Counted from the first letter of the stretch, positions 33,867 to 42,766 are shown. The stretch: DNA of 64,000 nucleotides from an uncultured Phycisphaerae bacterium (GCA_937928595.1 CALGJV010000022.1:1-64000); one strand, 5' to 3'. The notes: generated from the sequence alone by a model not told the origin. Numbers and translations are program-made.

Positions 33867-34043
33867 CGACGCAACTCCTGCCCAAGCGGCTGCCGAAACC
33901 GTGCCCGGCATGGCCTGCTGCAAGCTACGCGACGCATCGGAAGTCTAGACCGCACGTCAATCATCGGAAATCGCCGGCCCCCTGACTACGTCTGATAACC
34001 AGGAAGCGTGATGACGTCGCGATAAGACCACGGTGCGGCCGGA

Positions 34044-34802
34044 TCACCCCCGCGTGCACAACATCCGCACGAGCCGAATCAGGCCCGTAACGGCCAATGT
34101 CACGAGCAGCAGGAACAGCAGCAGTGCGACGGCGAAGCTCAGCACGGGCCAGCCGCCCTCCACCAGACCACGGACACCCGGTACGACGCTGCCGACCAGT
34201 CCGGTAACCGCAACCGCCACCGTCGCGGCCCCGAGTGTGCCCCGCCGATTGCCGTCGAATGGCGCCATCCGCACGGTGGCGCAGACCGCGAAGTACAGGA
34301 ACAGCGCCGTCTGCCAGTGCAGCAGCGAGTCGGCCAGCAGTGCGTTCAATAGCGCCTCCTGCAACGTCACGAGCGTTCGCAGCAGATCCCACAGCCCCGC
34401 CAGCGTGGTCGGCAGCCGCTGGGGCAACTCCAATCCGCCACTCCCGAGCGCCCCGAGGAAGCCGCCGCCCAGCACGCGCGCCGCCACATACAGCGCGGCC
34501 GCACAGGCGAGCAGCGGCAGTAACCCGACGACGATCGGCCCCAGGATCGGCGGACGGAGGGCGTCTGGTGTTGCGGTGCGCGGTGCGCCCTGCTCGTCAT
34601 CCCCTACGAGTTGCGTCCCGCTGACGGTGTTGCCGGTGACCAGCAGCCCCAGCACGTGCCCGAGCTGGGCCACAAGCGTCCCCGGCAACAACAGCGCGTT
34701 CACGACGCGCGGCCGGATCAGCGCACTCCAGAGCGCGTGAACGCCCCACGCCGCGAACACCACCACCCCGAGCCAGACCAGCAGCGCCGCGTACAGAGCC
34801 AT
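34044..34802 (-). CDS. Polytopic membrane protein, M50-like with lost zinc motif
   Basis: 252 residues from ATG 34802 (GAGGTGG upstream), with six to seven hydrophobic helices. Residues 33-60 (VVNALLLPGTLVAQLGHVLGLLVTGNTV) have the shape of the first active-site helix of M50-type membrane metalloproteases, where HELGH is expected, but the motif reads AQLGH at 45-49, so the first histidine and the catalytic glutamate are gone. The identification rests on this one helix and is tentative. No other domain recognised. Confidence 0.5.
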   Translation of the reverse strand: MALYAALLVWLGVVVFAAWGVHALWSALIRPRVVNALLLPGTLVAQLGHVLGLLVTGNTVSGTQLVGDDEQGAPRTATPDALRPPILGPIVVGLLPLLACAAALYVAARVLGGGFLGALGSGGLELPQRLPTTLAGLWDLLRTLVTLQEALLNALLADSLLHWQTALFLYFAVCATVRMAPFDGNRRGTLGAATVAVAVTGLVGSVVPGVRGLVEGGWPVLSFAVALLLFLLLVTLAVTGLIRLVRMLCTRG

Positions 34803-34944
34803 GGTTCCACCTCGCTCAATGCCACCCGCGGATCGCGGCCGCAGTCCGTTGCAGCCCGGCCGCAAACCGGCCGCGGCGTGATTATGTCCGGACTGGCGCC
34901 GAATTCCAGCGCGCCGTGCGCGTCACGCTCGGCTGACAACAACC

Positions 34945-34950
34945 TACAAT
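34945..34950 (+). promoter_or_regulatory. Candidate -10 box (TACAAT)
   Basis: TACAAT about 70 bases before the orphan gene at 35019, in the divergent gap; no -35 recognised. Confidence 0.35.
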
Positions 34951-35018
34951 CACGCTCACCGAACGCGCGACGCGTGTGGACGGGACACGGCTGCGTTGCG
35001 CAGGGCCCAGGTACTTCC

Positions 35019-35648
35019 ATGACGCCACGCCACCATCCGGACTGGATCGATGCGGCCCGCCGCTACCTCGCCGCCGAATTGCACGAGCGCGCGCCGGCAG
35101 AACTCGCGCTGGCAGCCGTGTTCGACGAGCGGCCGCTGGAGGGTGAGGGCCTGACCGCGCTGCTCAGTTTCGAGCTGCCACCCGTGATGCTGCTGCGAGT
35201 TGCCGGGACCTCCGCCGGTGACCCGCGCCATTACGTCGCCGTCGGCGAGACCGAACCGGGCTACTTCCCGGCGTACGGACTGTCGCCGGATGACGCGTAC
35301 AGCCTCCACATCGGCACGCGCTTCGCGCTCGTCGTAGGGCTCAGCGTCCTGCCGCCCGAGTCGGAGCCGCCCGTCGCCCGGCCCGCACTCCGGTCCATCC
35401 TCGAGACGTGCAATCCGGGGGTGCCGCACACCGAGCAGCTGGCGGGCCTGTTCCAGTGCGGCGCGGAGGTCTTCGCGGTCTATCGCGTGACGCTGCCCGA
35501 ACGCACGGTCTATTGCTTCGGTTGCGACTGTCCGCCGGGCTTCGAAGAGCGTATCGACCTGCCTCCGCCCGTGGCGCTGCGCCTGCATCTCGGCCGCCAG
35601 ATCCGAGCCGACGCCCGCGCCGATGCCGTCGCCGGTCGAAGTGATTAA
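35019..35648 (+). CDS. Uncharacterised soluble protein
   Basis: 209 residues from ATG 35019. No signal peptide or membrane segment. Notable sequence: a C-terminal cysteine cluster (YCFGCDCPPGFEE) that could bind metal, and a central segment (VGETEPGYFPAYGLSPDDAYSLHIGTRFALVVGLS) that looks like a compact alpha/beta domain. I do not recognise the family. The stop is twelve bases before the desulfurase-like gene, so they are probably co-transcribed, hinting at a sulfur-related role. Confidence 0.6.
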   Translation: MTPRHHPDWIDAARRYLAAELHERAPAELALAAVFDERPLEGEGLTALLSFELPPVMLLRVAGTSAGDPRHYVAVGETEPGYFPAYGLSPDDAYSLHIGTRFALVVGLSVLPPESEPPVARPALRSILETCNPGVPHTEQLAGLFQCGAEVFAVYRVTLPERTVYCFGCDCPPGFEERIDLPPPVALRLHLGRQIRADARADAVAGRSD

Positions 35649-35660
35649 CATGCTTGCGGC

Positions 35661-36857
35661 ATGAAGCGACTGTACTTCGACAACTCGGCCACGAGCCACC
35701 CGAAGCCGGTTGAGGTGGCCGCCGCGGTACACGACTACTTCGACCGTGTGCACGCCAGCGCCGGCCGCGGGGCCTATCGCGAAGCCGTCGAGTCGCGCGC
35801 CATCCTCGACGCGGCCCGCGATGCGGTGCATCGGCTGTTCAACTGCGCGCCGCACGACCACGTCATCTTCACGTTCAACGGCACCGACAGCCTCAACCTC
35901 GCGATCAGAGGACTGGTGCGGCCGGGCGACCACGTCGTCACGACCGTTCTCGACCACAACTCGGTCCTGCGGCCGCTGGCGGCCCTCGCGGCACAGCACG
36001 GCGTCCGCTGGACGCCCGTGCCGGTAGACCCGCGGACCACGCTGCTGGACCCAGGGGCGGTGGCGGCAGCGCTGGAGCCGGGGACGCGCCTGGTCGCGGT
36101 CAATCACGCGAGCAATGTCACAGGGGTGCTGCAACCGCTGGCGGACGTCGCGGCGATCTGCCGTGCCCGCGGCGTGCGGCTGCTGGTGGATGCAGCTCAG
36201 TCGGCCGGGCACCTGCCGATCGACTTCGCGAATCTGGGCGCGGACCTGCTGGCGTGCCCGGGACACAAGGGGCTCCTGGGACCGCTCGGAACGGGCGTGC
36301 TGCTGATCCGCGGCGGCGTTGAAGACGAACTGCGGACGGTGCGCGAGGGCGGCACCGGCTCCTGGAGCGAGGAACCCCGTCAGCCCGCGGCGCTGCCCGA
36401 TCGGTTTGAAGCCGGAAGCCACAACGCGCCCGGTCTGGCCGGGCTCCGCGCCGGGGTCGAGTGGCTCCTGAAGCACGGCCTGCCCGCAATTCGGGCGCGC
36501 GAGCTGGCCCTGTGCGAGCGGCTGGCGGCTCGGCTGGACGCGATTCCCGGGCTCACCTGGTACGGGCCGCGGGCCGTACGCCAACGCGTGGCGGTGTTCA
36601 GTGTCCGACTGGAAGGGTACGAACCGGGTGAACTGGCCGCGCTGCTGGAGTCGCGCTATGGCATCCTCACGCGCAGCGGGCTGCACTGTGCGCCGCTGGC
36701 CCACCGGGCCATCGGGACACTGGACCTGGGCGGCACGACCCGGCTCTCGGCCGGGCCGTTCACGGCCGCCGACGACGTCGACGCGGTCGCGGCGGCCCTG
36801 GCGGAGCTCGCCCGGGCTGCGCGGCCGGATATTGCAGAACTCCGCAGCGCCGTATAA
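35661..36857 (+). CDS. Cysteine desulfurase family (EF2568-type) class V aminotransferase
   Basis: 398 residues. Begins with LYFDNSATSHPKP and has the PLP lysine in CPGHKGLLGP and a cysteine in RSGLHCAPLAH, the SufS-like catalytic position. The short GPLGTGVLLIRGG and GSHNAPG boxes fit the EF2568 subgroup found with selenium-dependent enzymes rather than classical SufS. It is distinct from IscS in the same window. The stop codon TAA forms part of a perfect TATAAT in front of the next gene. Confidence 0.82.
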   Translation: MKRLYFDNSATSHPKPVEVAAAVHDYFDRVHASAGRGAYREAVESRAILDAARDAVHRLFNCAPHDHVIFTFNGTDSLNLAIRGLVRPGDHVVTTVLDHNSVLRPLAALAAQHGVRWTPVPVDPRTTLLDPGAVAAALEPGTRLVAVNHASNVTGVLQPLADVAAICRARGVRLLVDAAQSAGHLPIDFANLGADLLACPGHKGLLGPLGTGVLLIRGGVEDELRTVREGGTGSWSEEPRQPAALPDRFEAGSHNAPGLAGLRAGVEWLLKHGLPAIRARELALCERLAARLDAIPGLTWYGPRAVRQRVAVFSVRLEGYEPGELAALLESRYGILTRSGLHCAPLAHRAIGTLDLGGTTRLSAGPFTAADDVDAVAAALAELARAARPDIAELRSAV

Positions 36858-36858
36858 T
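36832..36858 (+). promoter_or_regulatory. Promoter of the inositol-phosphate synthase gene, overlapping a stop codon
   Basis: TATAAT at 36853-36858 includes the TAA stop of the upstream gene. TTGCAG at 36832-36837 is a fair -35 though the 15-base spacer is short. The GTG start is 38 bases downstream of the -10. Confidence 0.5.
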
Positions 36859-36895
36859 CCGCCCCGCAAGACGTTGGGTTTCGCGGAGACGCACC

Positions 36896-37981
36896 GTGGG
36901 ACAGATCCGACTGGCAATCGCCGGAGTGGGCAATTGCGCCAGCTCGCTCCTGCAAGGGCTGGAGTACTACCGAAAACGGGGAACGACCGACACGGCGGGT
37001 CTGGTGCATCCGGTCCTCGGCGGCTACTCCCTGACGGACATCCGCCCCGTCGCGGCGTTCGACGTGGACCGACGGAAGGTCGGTCGGCCGCTGCACGAGG
37101 CGATCTTCGCCCCCCCCAACTGCACGGCGGTGTTTCAGCGGGAGCTGCCCGACTGGGGCGTGACCGTGCAGATGGGCCCGGTACTCGATGGGATCGCGCC
37201 CCACATGGCGGAGTATCCGGAGTCCCGGGCCTTCCGGGCGGCCGACGCGCCGGCCTGCGACGTCGCGGCGGCGCTGCGGGCGGCCCGGGCCGAAGTGCTG
37301 ATCTGCTACCTGCCGGTGGGGTCGGAGCACGCCGTACGGCACTATGCGCAGGCCTGCCTCGACGCGGGCGTGGCGCTGGTCAACTGCGAGCCGGTTTTCA
37401 TCGCGTCCCACCCCGAGTGGGGCCAGGCGTTTCGGGCCCGCGGACTGCCGGTCATCGGCGACGACATCAAGAGCCAGTTCGGCGCCACGATTGTTCATCG
37501 AGCGCTCGCGCGGCTCATGGGCGACCGCGGCGTCCGCCTGGAGCGGACGTACCAGCTCAACACCGGCGGGAACACCGACTTTCTCAACATGCTGGATCGC
37601 TCGCGGTTGCGCTCCAAAAAGGTCTCCAAGACCGAAGCGGTACAATCGCAACTCGATACGCCGCTGGCCGAGGGCGACATTCACGTCGGCCCCGCCGACT
37701 TCGTCCCGTGGCAGAAGGACAACAAGGTCTGCTTCCTGCGAATGGAGTGGCGCGGCTTCGGCGATGTGCCCATGAATCTCGAACTGCGGCTCAGCGTCGA
37801 GGACTCACCCAACAGCGCCGGCATGGGCATCGACTGCATCCGCTGCGCCAAGCTCGCGCTCGACCGCGGTCTGGCCGGCCCGCTCGAAGAGATTTCAGCG
37901 GTCACGATGAAGCACCCGCCGCGTCAGATGCGCGACTCGGAGGCGCGCGAGCGCCTGGAGCAGTGGATCGCCGGCCGCTAG
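36896..37981 (+). CDS. Inositol-3-phosphate synthase (prokaryotic type)
   Basis: 361 residues, the size of actinobacterial Ino1. It isomerises glucose-6-phosphate to inositol phosphate with NAD. The Rossmann GVGNCASSLLQG is at the N-terminus, and the catalytic domain shows GDDIKSQFGATIVHR, YQLNTGGNTDFLNM and DFVPWQKDNKVCFLRMEW. GTG 36896 has GGAG seven bases upstream. Inositol lipids or inositol-based solutes are plausible end products. Confidence 0.9.
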   Translation: MGQIRLAIAGVGNCASSLLQGLEYYRKRGTTDTAGLVHPVLGGYSLTDIRPVAAFDVDRRKVGRPLHEAIFAPPNCTAVFQRELPDWGVTVQMGPVLDGIAPHMAEYPESRAFRAADAPACDVAAALRAARAEVLICYLPVGSEHAVRHYAQACLDAGVALVNCEPVFIASHPEWGQAFRARGLPVIGDDIKSQFGATIVHRALARLMGDRGVRLERTYQLNTGGNTDFLNMLDRSRLRSKKVSKTEAVQSQLDTPLAEGDIHVGPADFVPWQKDNKVCFLRMEWRGFGDVPMNLELRLSVEDSPNSAGMGIDCIRCAKLALDRGLAGPLEEISAVTMKHPPRQMRDSEARERLEQWIAGR

Positions 37982-38115
37982 CGCGCCAACGACCAGATCA
38001 CGAACGGACTCGTGGGAGCGTGCGCCCCCCGCCCGTTCCGAGCGCACCCCGGGGATGGCGGAGATCGTTGAAGGCCGCCGAGCGCCTCGCGTCAGACTCG
38101 AGGACGCGGCGCAAC

Positions 38116-38136
38116 GGCTGTTCTCTCTCAACAGCC
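38116..38136. terminator. Hairpin in a convergent gap
   Basis: GGCTGTT (38116-38122), a CTCTCTC loop and AACAGCC (38130-38136) form a seven-base stem between two convergent genes. There is no T-run, so terminator activity is uncertain. Confidence 0.35.
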
Positions 38137-38178
38137 CGGCACACCGTGTGCTCCGACCGGGACCCGCGCGCTTCCGAA

Positions 38179-39576
38179 TCAGCCCGCCAGCAGCTCCACG
38201 AACGGGTCGATGTCGTCGAAATTGACGGCGCCATCGCAGTTCGCGTCGCCCGCAATCTCCGGCGGGAACCCGTACAACTGCCGGTACGCCACCGGGTCCG
38301 AAAGCGCCAGCACGAACGGGTCGATGTCGTCGAAGTTGATCTGGCCGTCGTTGTTCAGGTCGCCCTTGTCGGGACCGTTCGGGACCACCTGGTACACGCC
38401 GCCGTCGAGGCTGCAGATGTACAGCTCGCCCTCGGCATCCTCGCCGAACGAGACGATCGACGCGATCGAAAGCGGCCCCGGGCCGTCCGGATCGAGTTCT
38501 GCCGTGCGGTTGCGGAAGTCGGTCACGACGCCCCCACTGAGCCGGAACGTCCAGATCTGCGCCGAGCAGTAGTCCGCGAAGAAATACGTCCCGGTCAGGT
38601 CACAGATCCGACCACCCCGGTACACGTAGCCACCGGTGATCGAGCAGCCCGCGGCGTGACTGTACACGTGCACCGGCAGCGTCAGCGCCGGCGCGTTGCA
38701 CGTGCAGCCGCTCAGCCCGGTGCAGGCCAGGCCCTCCATGCAGCGCCAGCCGTAGTTCCGTCCACCCGCCGCGCCGGCCGATTCGAAGTTGACCTCCTCC
38801 CACGCCCCCTGCCCCACGTCGGCGATCCAGAGGTCGCCGGTCAGCCGGTCGAAGCTGCACCGCCACGGGTTTCGCAGCCCGTACGCCCAGATCTCGTCGT
38901 CCCCCGTCACGCCGACAAACGGGTTTGTCGAAGGGATTCCGTAGTTTCGGGTCGCATCCGCCGGGAAGTCGTCGCGGTTCACATCGATCCGCAACAGCTT
39001 GCCGAGCAGCTGGCTCGTGATGTCTTGGGCCCGGTTGCCCGGGTCGTTCGCCGAGCCGCCGTCACCCGTCGCGATATACAGGTACCCGTCAGGGCCGAAC
39101 CCGAGCCAGCCGCCGTTGTGGTTGCTGAACGGCTGCGGGATCGAAAGGACCGGATACGCCGACCCCGCGTCGGCCACGTTCGGGTTGGCCGAGACGGTGT
39201 ACCGCCGGACGATCGTCGTGCCCGCTGCGTCGGTGAAGTTCACGAAGAAATAGCCGTTGGCCGCAAAGTCCGGGTGAAAGGCGAGCCCCAGCAGGCCCTG
39301 CTCGCTGCCCGTGCTCACCGGATTGATTGCGAGAAACGGCTGCGCCAGAAGCGTGCCCGTCGTTCGGTCGTAGATCCGAATGCGTCCCGTCGCGCTCGAT
39401 CGTTGCTCGACGATGAACAGGCGCGTCGAGTCCCCCGGCGGCGCGGTCACGAACACCGGCCGCGCCAGCCCGTCCACGATCGGCACGGTCCGCAGCGGGG
39501 TCTCTGCCCGCGCCGCCCCGATCCCGAACACCCCGCCGGCCACCATCAATGTGTAAAGTCCAACCCAGGCGCGCAT
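38179..39576 (-). CDS. Secreted glucose/sorbosone-dehydrogenase-like propeller protein with dockerin-like tail
   Basis: 465 residues from ATG 39576 (GGAGGA eight bases upstream). A signal peptide (LYTLMVAGGVFGIGAARA) leads to a six-bladed PQQ-dependent aldose dehydrogenase-like domain: LARPVFVTAPPGDSTRLFIVE, GLLGLAFHPDFAANGYFFV, GFGPDGYLYIATGDGGSAND, LLRIDVNRDD and GLRNPWRCSFD. Residues about 400-462 hold two dockerin-like units (GDLNNDGQINFDDIDPFV, DANCDGAVNFDDIDPFVELL). The propeller would oxidise a sugar outside the cytoplasm with PQQ or act on soluble-quinoprotein partners. The tail may anchor it to the envelope. Confidence 0.85.
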   Translation of the reverse strand: MRAWVGLYTLMVAGGVFGIGAARAETPLRTVPIVDGLARPVFVTAPPGDSTRLFIVEQRSSATGRIRIYDRTTGTLLAQPFLAINPVSTGSEQGLLGLAFHPDFAANGYFFVNFTDAAGTTIVRRYTVSANPNVADAGSAYPVLSIPQPFSNHNGGWLGFGPDGYLYIATGDGGSANDPGNRAQDITSQLLGKLLRIDVNRDDFPADATRNYGIPSTNPFVGVTGDDEIWAYGLRNPWRCSFDRLTGDLWIADVGQGAWEEVNFESAGAAGGRNYGWRCMEGLACTGLSGCTCNAPALTLPVHVYSHAAGCSITGGYVYRGGRICDLTGTYFFADYCSAQIWTFRLSGGVVTDFRNRTAELDPDGPGPLSIASIVSFGEDAEGELYICSLDGGVYQVVPNGPDKGDLNNDGQINFDDIDPFVLALSDPVAYRQLYGFPPEIAGDANCDGAVNFDDIDPFVELLAG

Positions 39577-39704
39577 GCCTCGAGTCCTCCGCAGAAAGCG
39601 GGCACTTCCGGCGCATCCCAACGCCGTCGAAAGTAAGGAAGGCCCTGAACCGGTGGAGAGTATAGGCGCGCCCTTGCGGGCGCGTCGGAGGGGCGGCGCG
39701 GGGT

Positions 39705-40841
39705 TCAGCGCGCGGACACCGGCTGAGCTGGGACCAGCGCCAGCATGCGGTCCAGCGCCACGCGCGCCCAGTGCCGCGTTTCCGCGTCCACCGCGATGCG
39801 GTTCACGACGCGACCGGCCGCGAGGTTCTCAAGCGCCCAGCACAGGTGCTTCAGGTCGATCCGGTACATCGTGCTGCACAGGCACTGCATTCCGGCCAGC
39901 GAGCGGACGCGCTTGTCCCGGTTCTGCTGCGCGAGCCGGTTCACGAGGTGCAGCTCCGTGCCCACCGCCCAGCAGGTCCCGGGCGGCGCCGCGGTCACCG
40001 TGCGGATGATGTACTCGGTGCTGCCCACTTCGTCGGCCTGCTGGCAAACCTCCCAGGTGCACTCCGGATGCACGATGATGCGCCACGGCTCGGGCTGGCG
40101 ACGCAACGTCTCGATCTGCTCGACCTTGAACAGCTGGTGCACCGAGCAGTGCCCCTTCCACAGGAAGATCTGCGTCCGGGCGCAGCGCTCCGCGCTCAGC
40201 CCGCCGTTGTACTGGTGCGGATCGAACACGGCCATCTGTTCGAGCGGCCAGCCCAGTGCGTACGCGGTGTTGCGGCCGAGGTGCTGATCGGGCACGAACA
40301 GCACCTTGCGACCCGTGCCGGGGCGGCCGGGCGTCGCCCCCTGCAGCGCCCACTCGAGCACCAGCTTCGCATTGGAGCTCGTGCAGCAGGCTCCGCCGTG
40401 CCGTCCGACGAACGCTTTCACCGCCGCCGACGAGTTCACGTAGGTAATCGGTGTGAGCGGCGCGCCGACCTGCTCCACCAGGAGCGGCCAGACGCCCTCG
40501 AGCTGGTCGATGTGCGCCATGTCCGCCATGCTGCACCCGGCCGACAGGTCGGGCAGCACAACCTGCTGCTCAGGCGCGGTCAGAATATCGGCCGATTCGG
40601 CCATGAAGTGCACGCCGCAGAAAACGATGTACTCGGCGTCCCGTTGCTCCGCCGCCCGTTGCGACAGCTTCAGGCTGTCCCCGGTGTAATCCGCGAATTC
40701 GATCACTTCGTCCTGCTGATAGTGATGCCCCAGGATGCAAACGCGACGCCCGAGCTTCTCCTTGGCAACGGAGATGCGGTCGCGGAGCTCGGCGTCCGAT
40801 CGCTCCGTGTACTCCGACGGCAGTGGTGCTTGGAGCGGCAT
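39705..40841 (-). CDS. nadA: Quinolinate synthase
   Basis: 378 residues from ATG 40841 (GGAG seven bases upstream). NadA condenses iminoaspartate with dihydroxyacetone phosphate to quinolinate, the precursor of NAD, using a 4Fe-4S cluster. Conserved segments are HHYQQDEVIEFAD, FCGVHFMAESADIL, LPDLSAGCSMADM, TYVNSSAAVKAF and the late HPECTWEVC and QCLCSTMYR. nadB and nadC are not adjacent. It depends on the ISC system for its cluster. Confidence 0.95.
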   Translation of the reverse strand: MPLQAPLPSEYTERSDAELRDRISVAKEKLGRRVCILGHHYQQDEVIEFADYTGDSLKLSQRAAEQRDAEYIVFCGVHFMAESADILTAPEQQVVLPDLSAGCSMADMAHIDQLEGVWPLLVEQVGAPLTPITYVNSSAAVKAFVGRHGGACCTSSNAKLVLEWALQGATPGRPGTGRKVLFVPDQHLGRNTAYALGWPLEQMAVFDPHQYNGGLSAERCARTQIFLWKGHCSVHQLFKVEQIETLRRQPEPWRIIVHPECTWEVCQQADEVGSTEYIIRTVTAAPPGTCWAVGTELHLVNRLAQQNRDKRVRSLAGMQCLCSTMYRIDLKHLCWALENLAAGRVVNRIAVDAETRHWARVALDRMLALVPAQPVSAR

Positions 40842-41217
40842 TCCGATACTCCTACTCCAGCGGAGTGGCGGAACCAGCGGGGGCATACACGGCTACGCAA
40901 ACGCTCCCGGCAGTGACGCCCGAATCTGTTCAGAACGTCTGCGCGATGCTAGTGCCGCAGCTGTGCGCCGTCCACTTCGCAACGCCGCACCACAGAATGC
41001 CCTGACGGAAAACCGTCACCCATGCCCGCAGGTCGCAAGGCCCACACCATCCATGTCGGGCATGCAGAGACACAGGTGCGAAAACCTGCGGTGGAGCTAT
41101 TGACGACGGCCGCCCGGATTGCTAGTTTTTCCGCAAATTTGACCGGCCGTCGGACCAGAGGCGTGCGGTCGAGTTGGAAGCAAGGGTCTGTTTCTGGACG
41201 CTCAAAGGAGACGAGCA
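40842..41217. other. 376-base gap, no gene except the promoter of the next small gene
   Basis: Nothing coding is seen. A TTGACG/TAGTTT promoter lies at 41100-41128, and CATGCCCG/CGGGCATG (about 41021-41066) forms a long-range inverted pair that might shape a small RNA. Confidence 0.45.
41100..41128 (+). promoter_or_regulatory. Consensus-like promoter of the 52-residue lipoprotein gene
   Basis: TTGACG (41100-41105), 17 bases, TAGTTT (41123-41128). It is the best -35/-10 pair in the window. Confidence 0.6.
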
Positions 41218-41376
41218 ATGTTCAAGAAGAGCAAGCTGACTGTTCTGGTGGTCCTCGCGGCCTCGACCTCGATCGTTGCCGGCTGCTGGGGCACGATCCA
41301 CACGGCGCTGTATCACCTCAGCGACCTCACCCAGTGGGCGGCCGCTTTCAGAGTCCTCGGCAGCACGAGCATCTAG
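41218..41376 (+). CDS. Small lipoprotein, 52 residues
   Basis: ATG 41218 is preceded by AAAGGAG at ideal distance. The sequence begins MFKKSKLTVLVVLAASTSIV and has lipobox VAGC, cysteine 23. The mature peptide (WGTIHTALYHLSDLTQWAAAFR) is about 30 residues, amphipathic and unlike any family I know. It has its own promoter and terminator, so it is expressed as a single unit and may be abundant, as Lpp-like small lipoproteins are. Too short for usual ORF cut-offs. Confidence 0.7.
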   Translation: MFKKSKLTVLVVLAASTSIVAGCWGTIHTALYHLSDLTQWAAAFRVLGSTSI

Positions 41377-41418
41377 TTCTGCTGCTGTCGACGGCTGCGC
41401 TAAGTATTGGCGAACGAT

Positions 41419-41447
41419 GGGAGAGCCGGCCAAGCGCAGGCTCTCCC
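41419..41447 (+). terminator. Rho-independent terminator of the small lipoprotein gene
   Basis: GGGAGAGCC (41419-41427), eleven-base loop, GGCTCTCCC (41439-41447), then TCATTCTT. It lies 42 bases after the stop codon, between converging genes. Confidence 0.65.
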
Positions 41448-41855
41448 TCATTCTTGCGCCGCCCGACGCGCGCGAGCGCGGCGCCGCAGCAGCTCCAGCG
41501 CGACGAGCGCGGCCACAATCCCACCGGCCCCGTACAGCCAGTCCCGGATGTCAACGCTGCGGCCGGTGAATTGCTGGAGCCACTCGTCCACGCCCGCGTA
41601 GACGAGGAGCACCAGACCGGCCGCAACCGCAAAACGCACGCTCCGCGGGGGGTACGCGGTCGCCACCGCCCGCCAGTAAAGAAAGGCGAGCCCCGCGAAG
41701 GCGAGCGCGTGGGCGTACTTGTCCGAATCCGCCACGCCGACGTCAAACTCCAGTCGCGGCAGATGCGTCAGCGCGAACAGGAGCATCCAGTAGGTCGGCA
41801 GCGCCCGGCGATACCAGGCATCCCACGGCGAGCGGCGCGGCGCGGCCGGTTTCAT
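41448..41855 (-). CDS. VanZ-like membrane protein
   Basis: 135 residues with about four hydrophobic helices. DKYAHALAFAGLAFLYWRA and DEWLQQFTGRSVDIRDWLYGAGG match the VanZ family, whose members are linked with envelope or teicoplanin-related functions. The ATG at 41855 overlaps the stop of parA as ATGA. Confidence 0.82.
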   Translation of the reverse strand: MKPAAPRRSPWDAWYRRALPTYWMLLFALTHLPRLEFDVGVADSDKYAHALAFAGLAFLYWRAVATAYPPRSVRFAVAAGLVLLVYAGVDEWLQQFTGRSVDIRDWLYGAGGIVAALVALELLRRRARARRAAQE

Positions 41856-42766
41856 GGGGGCAGCGGCGCCGCCAGCGGCCCGGCTGGCGCGGCAGTGGGG
41901 CTTTCTGACATGCCGGCCACCGACGGGGCGGGCACGACGTCGCGGATCTCGCGGACGGCCGCCTGACGCACCGCGGTCGGCCCCGCCGAGCCGGCCAGCT
42001 CGCGTGCCAGCGCGAGATAGTCCTCCGCCCCGTTGCTGCCCGGCGCGTAATCGAAGATCGAGCGGCCGAAGCTCGGGCACTCGGCCAGCTTGATGTTGCG
42101 CCGAATCACCGTGTCGAAGACGCGGGCCCCGTGCCACGGCTCCGCGGGCGCTGCGTTGGCGAAGAACGCGCGGACGTCCTCGCGCACCTCGTGCGCCAGG
42201 CGCGTGGCCGCCTCGAACATGCACAACACGACACCCGACACGCGCAGATCCGGGTTCGAGCTCTGCCGCACGAGCGTCACCGTCTCAAGCAGCCGGCCCA
42301 GTCCCTGCAACGCGAGGAAGTGCGGCTGAAGCGGGATAATGACCTCCTGCACGGCAGTCAGCGCGTTGACCGTGAGCAGCCCGAGCGACGGCGCGCAGTC
42401 CACCAGGCAATAGTCGAACCCGACCTGGTACGGCTGGAGCACGCGGGCCAGCGTCCGCTCGCGCTCGACTCGGTCGGCCAGTTCGAGCTCCGCGCCGACG
42501 AGGTCGATGTGTGCCGGAATGACGACGAGACGCTCTCCTCCCTCGCGGGCCGCATCCGCCAGCGCCGTGCCGCGCACCAGCACGTCGTAAACGCTGGCCC
42601 CGGTGCCGTCCACCTCCAGGCCCAGGTGCATCGTCGCGTGCGCCTGCGGGTCGAGGTCGACAAGCAACACGGAGCGACCCTCGCGCGCTAGCGCCGCAGC
42701 GACATTAACCGCCGTCGTCGTCTTCCCGACGCCGCCCTTCTGGTTGAGGATCGCGATGGACCGCAT
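41852..42766 (-). CDS. parA: ParA-family ATPase (Soj-like)
   Basis: 304 residues. Deviant Walker A KGGVGKTTT at the N-terminus, Walker A' LVDLDPQAHATM, and Walker B CLVDCAPSLGLLT identify a ParA/Soj partition ATPase. The remainder (EVIIPLQPHFLALQGLGRLL, MFEAATRLAHEVREDV) is standard. A ParB and parS are not visible in this window. About 55 Pro/Ala-rich residues at the end are extra. The promoter directly adjoins the ATG (see the -10 box), so the mRNA may be leaderless. Confidence 0.9.
   Translation of the reverse strand: MRSIAILNQKGGVGKTTTAVNVAAALAREGRSVLLVDLDPQAHATMHLGLEVDGTGASVYDVLVRGTALADAAREGGERLVVIPAHIDLVGAELELADRVERERTLARVLQPYQVGFDYCLVDCAPSLGLLTVNALTAVQEVIIPLQPHFLALQGLGRLLETVTLVRQSSNPDLRVSGVVLCMFEAATRLAHEVREDVRAFFANAAPAEPWHGARVFDTVIRRNIKLAECPSFGRSIFDYAPGSNGAEDYLALARELAGSAGPTAVRQAAVREIRDVVPAPSVAGMSESPTAAPAGPLAAPLPP

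Noticed and set aside
36601-39636. A frame of about 1000 codons overlapping inositol-phosphate synthase and the antisense of the propeller gene
   Set aside because: It is a GC-rich shadow of three real genes, with Arg-rich composition and no domain.
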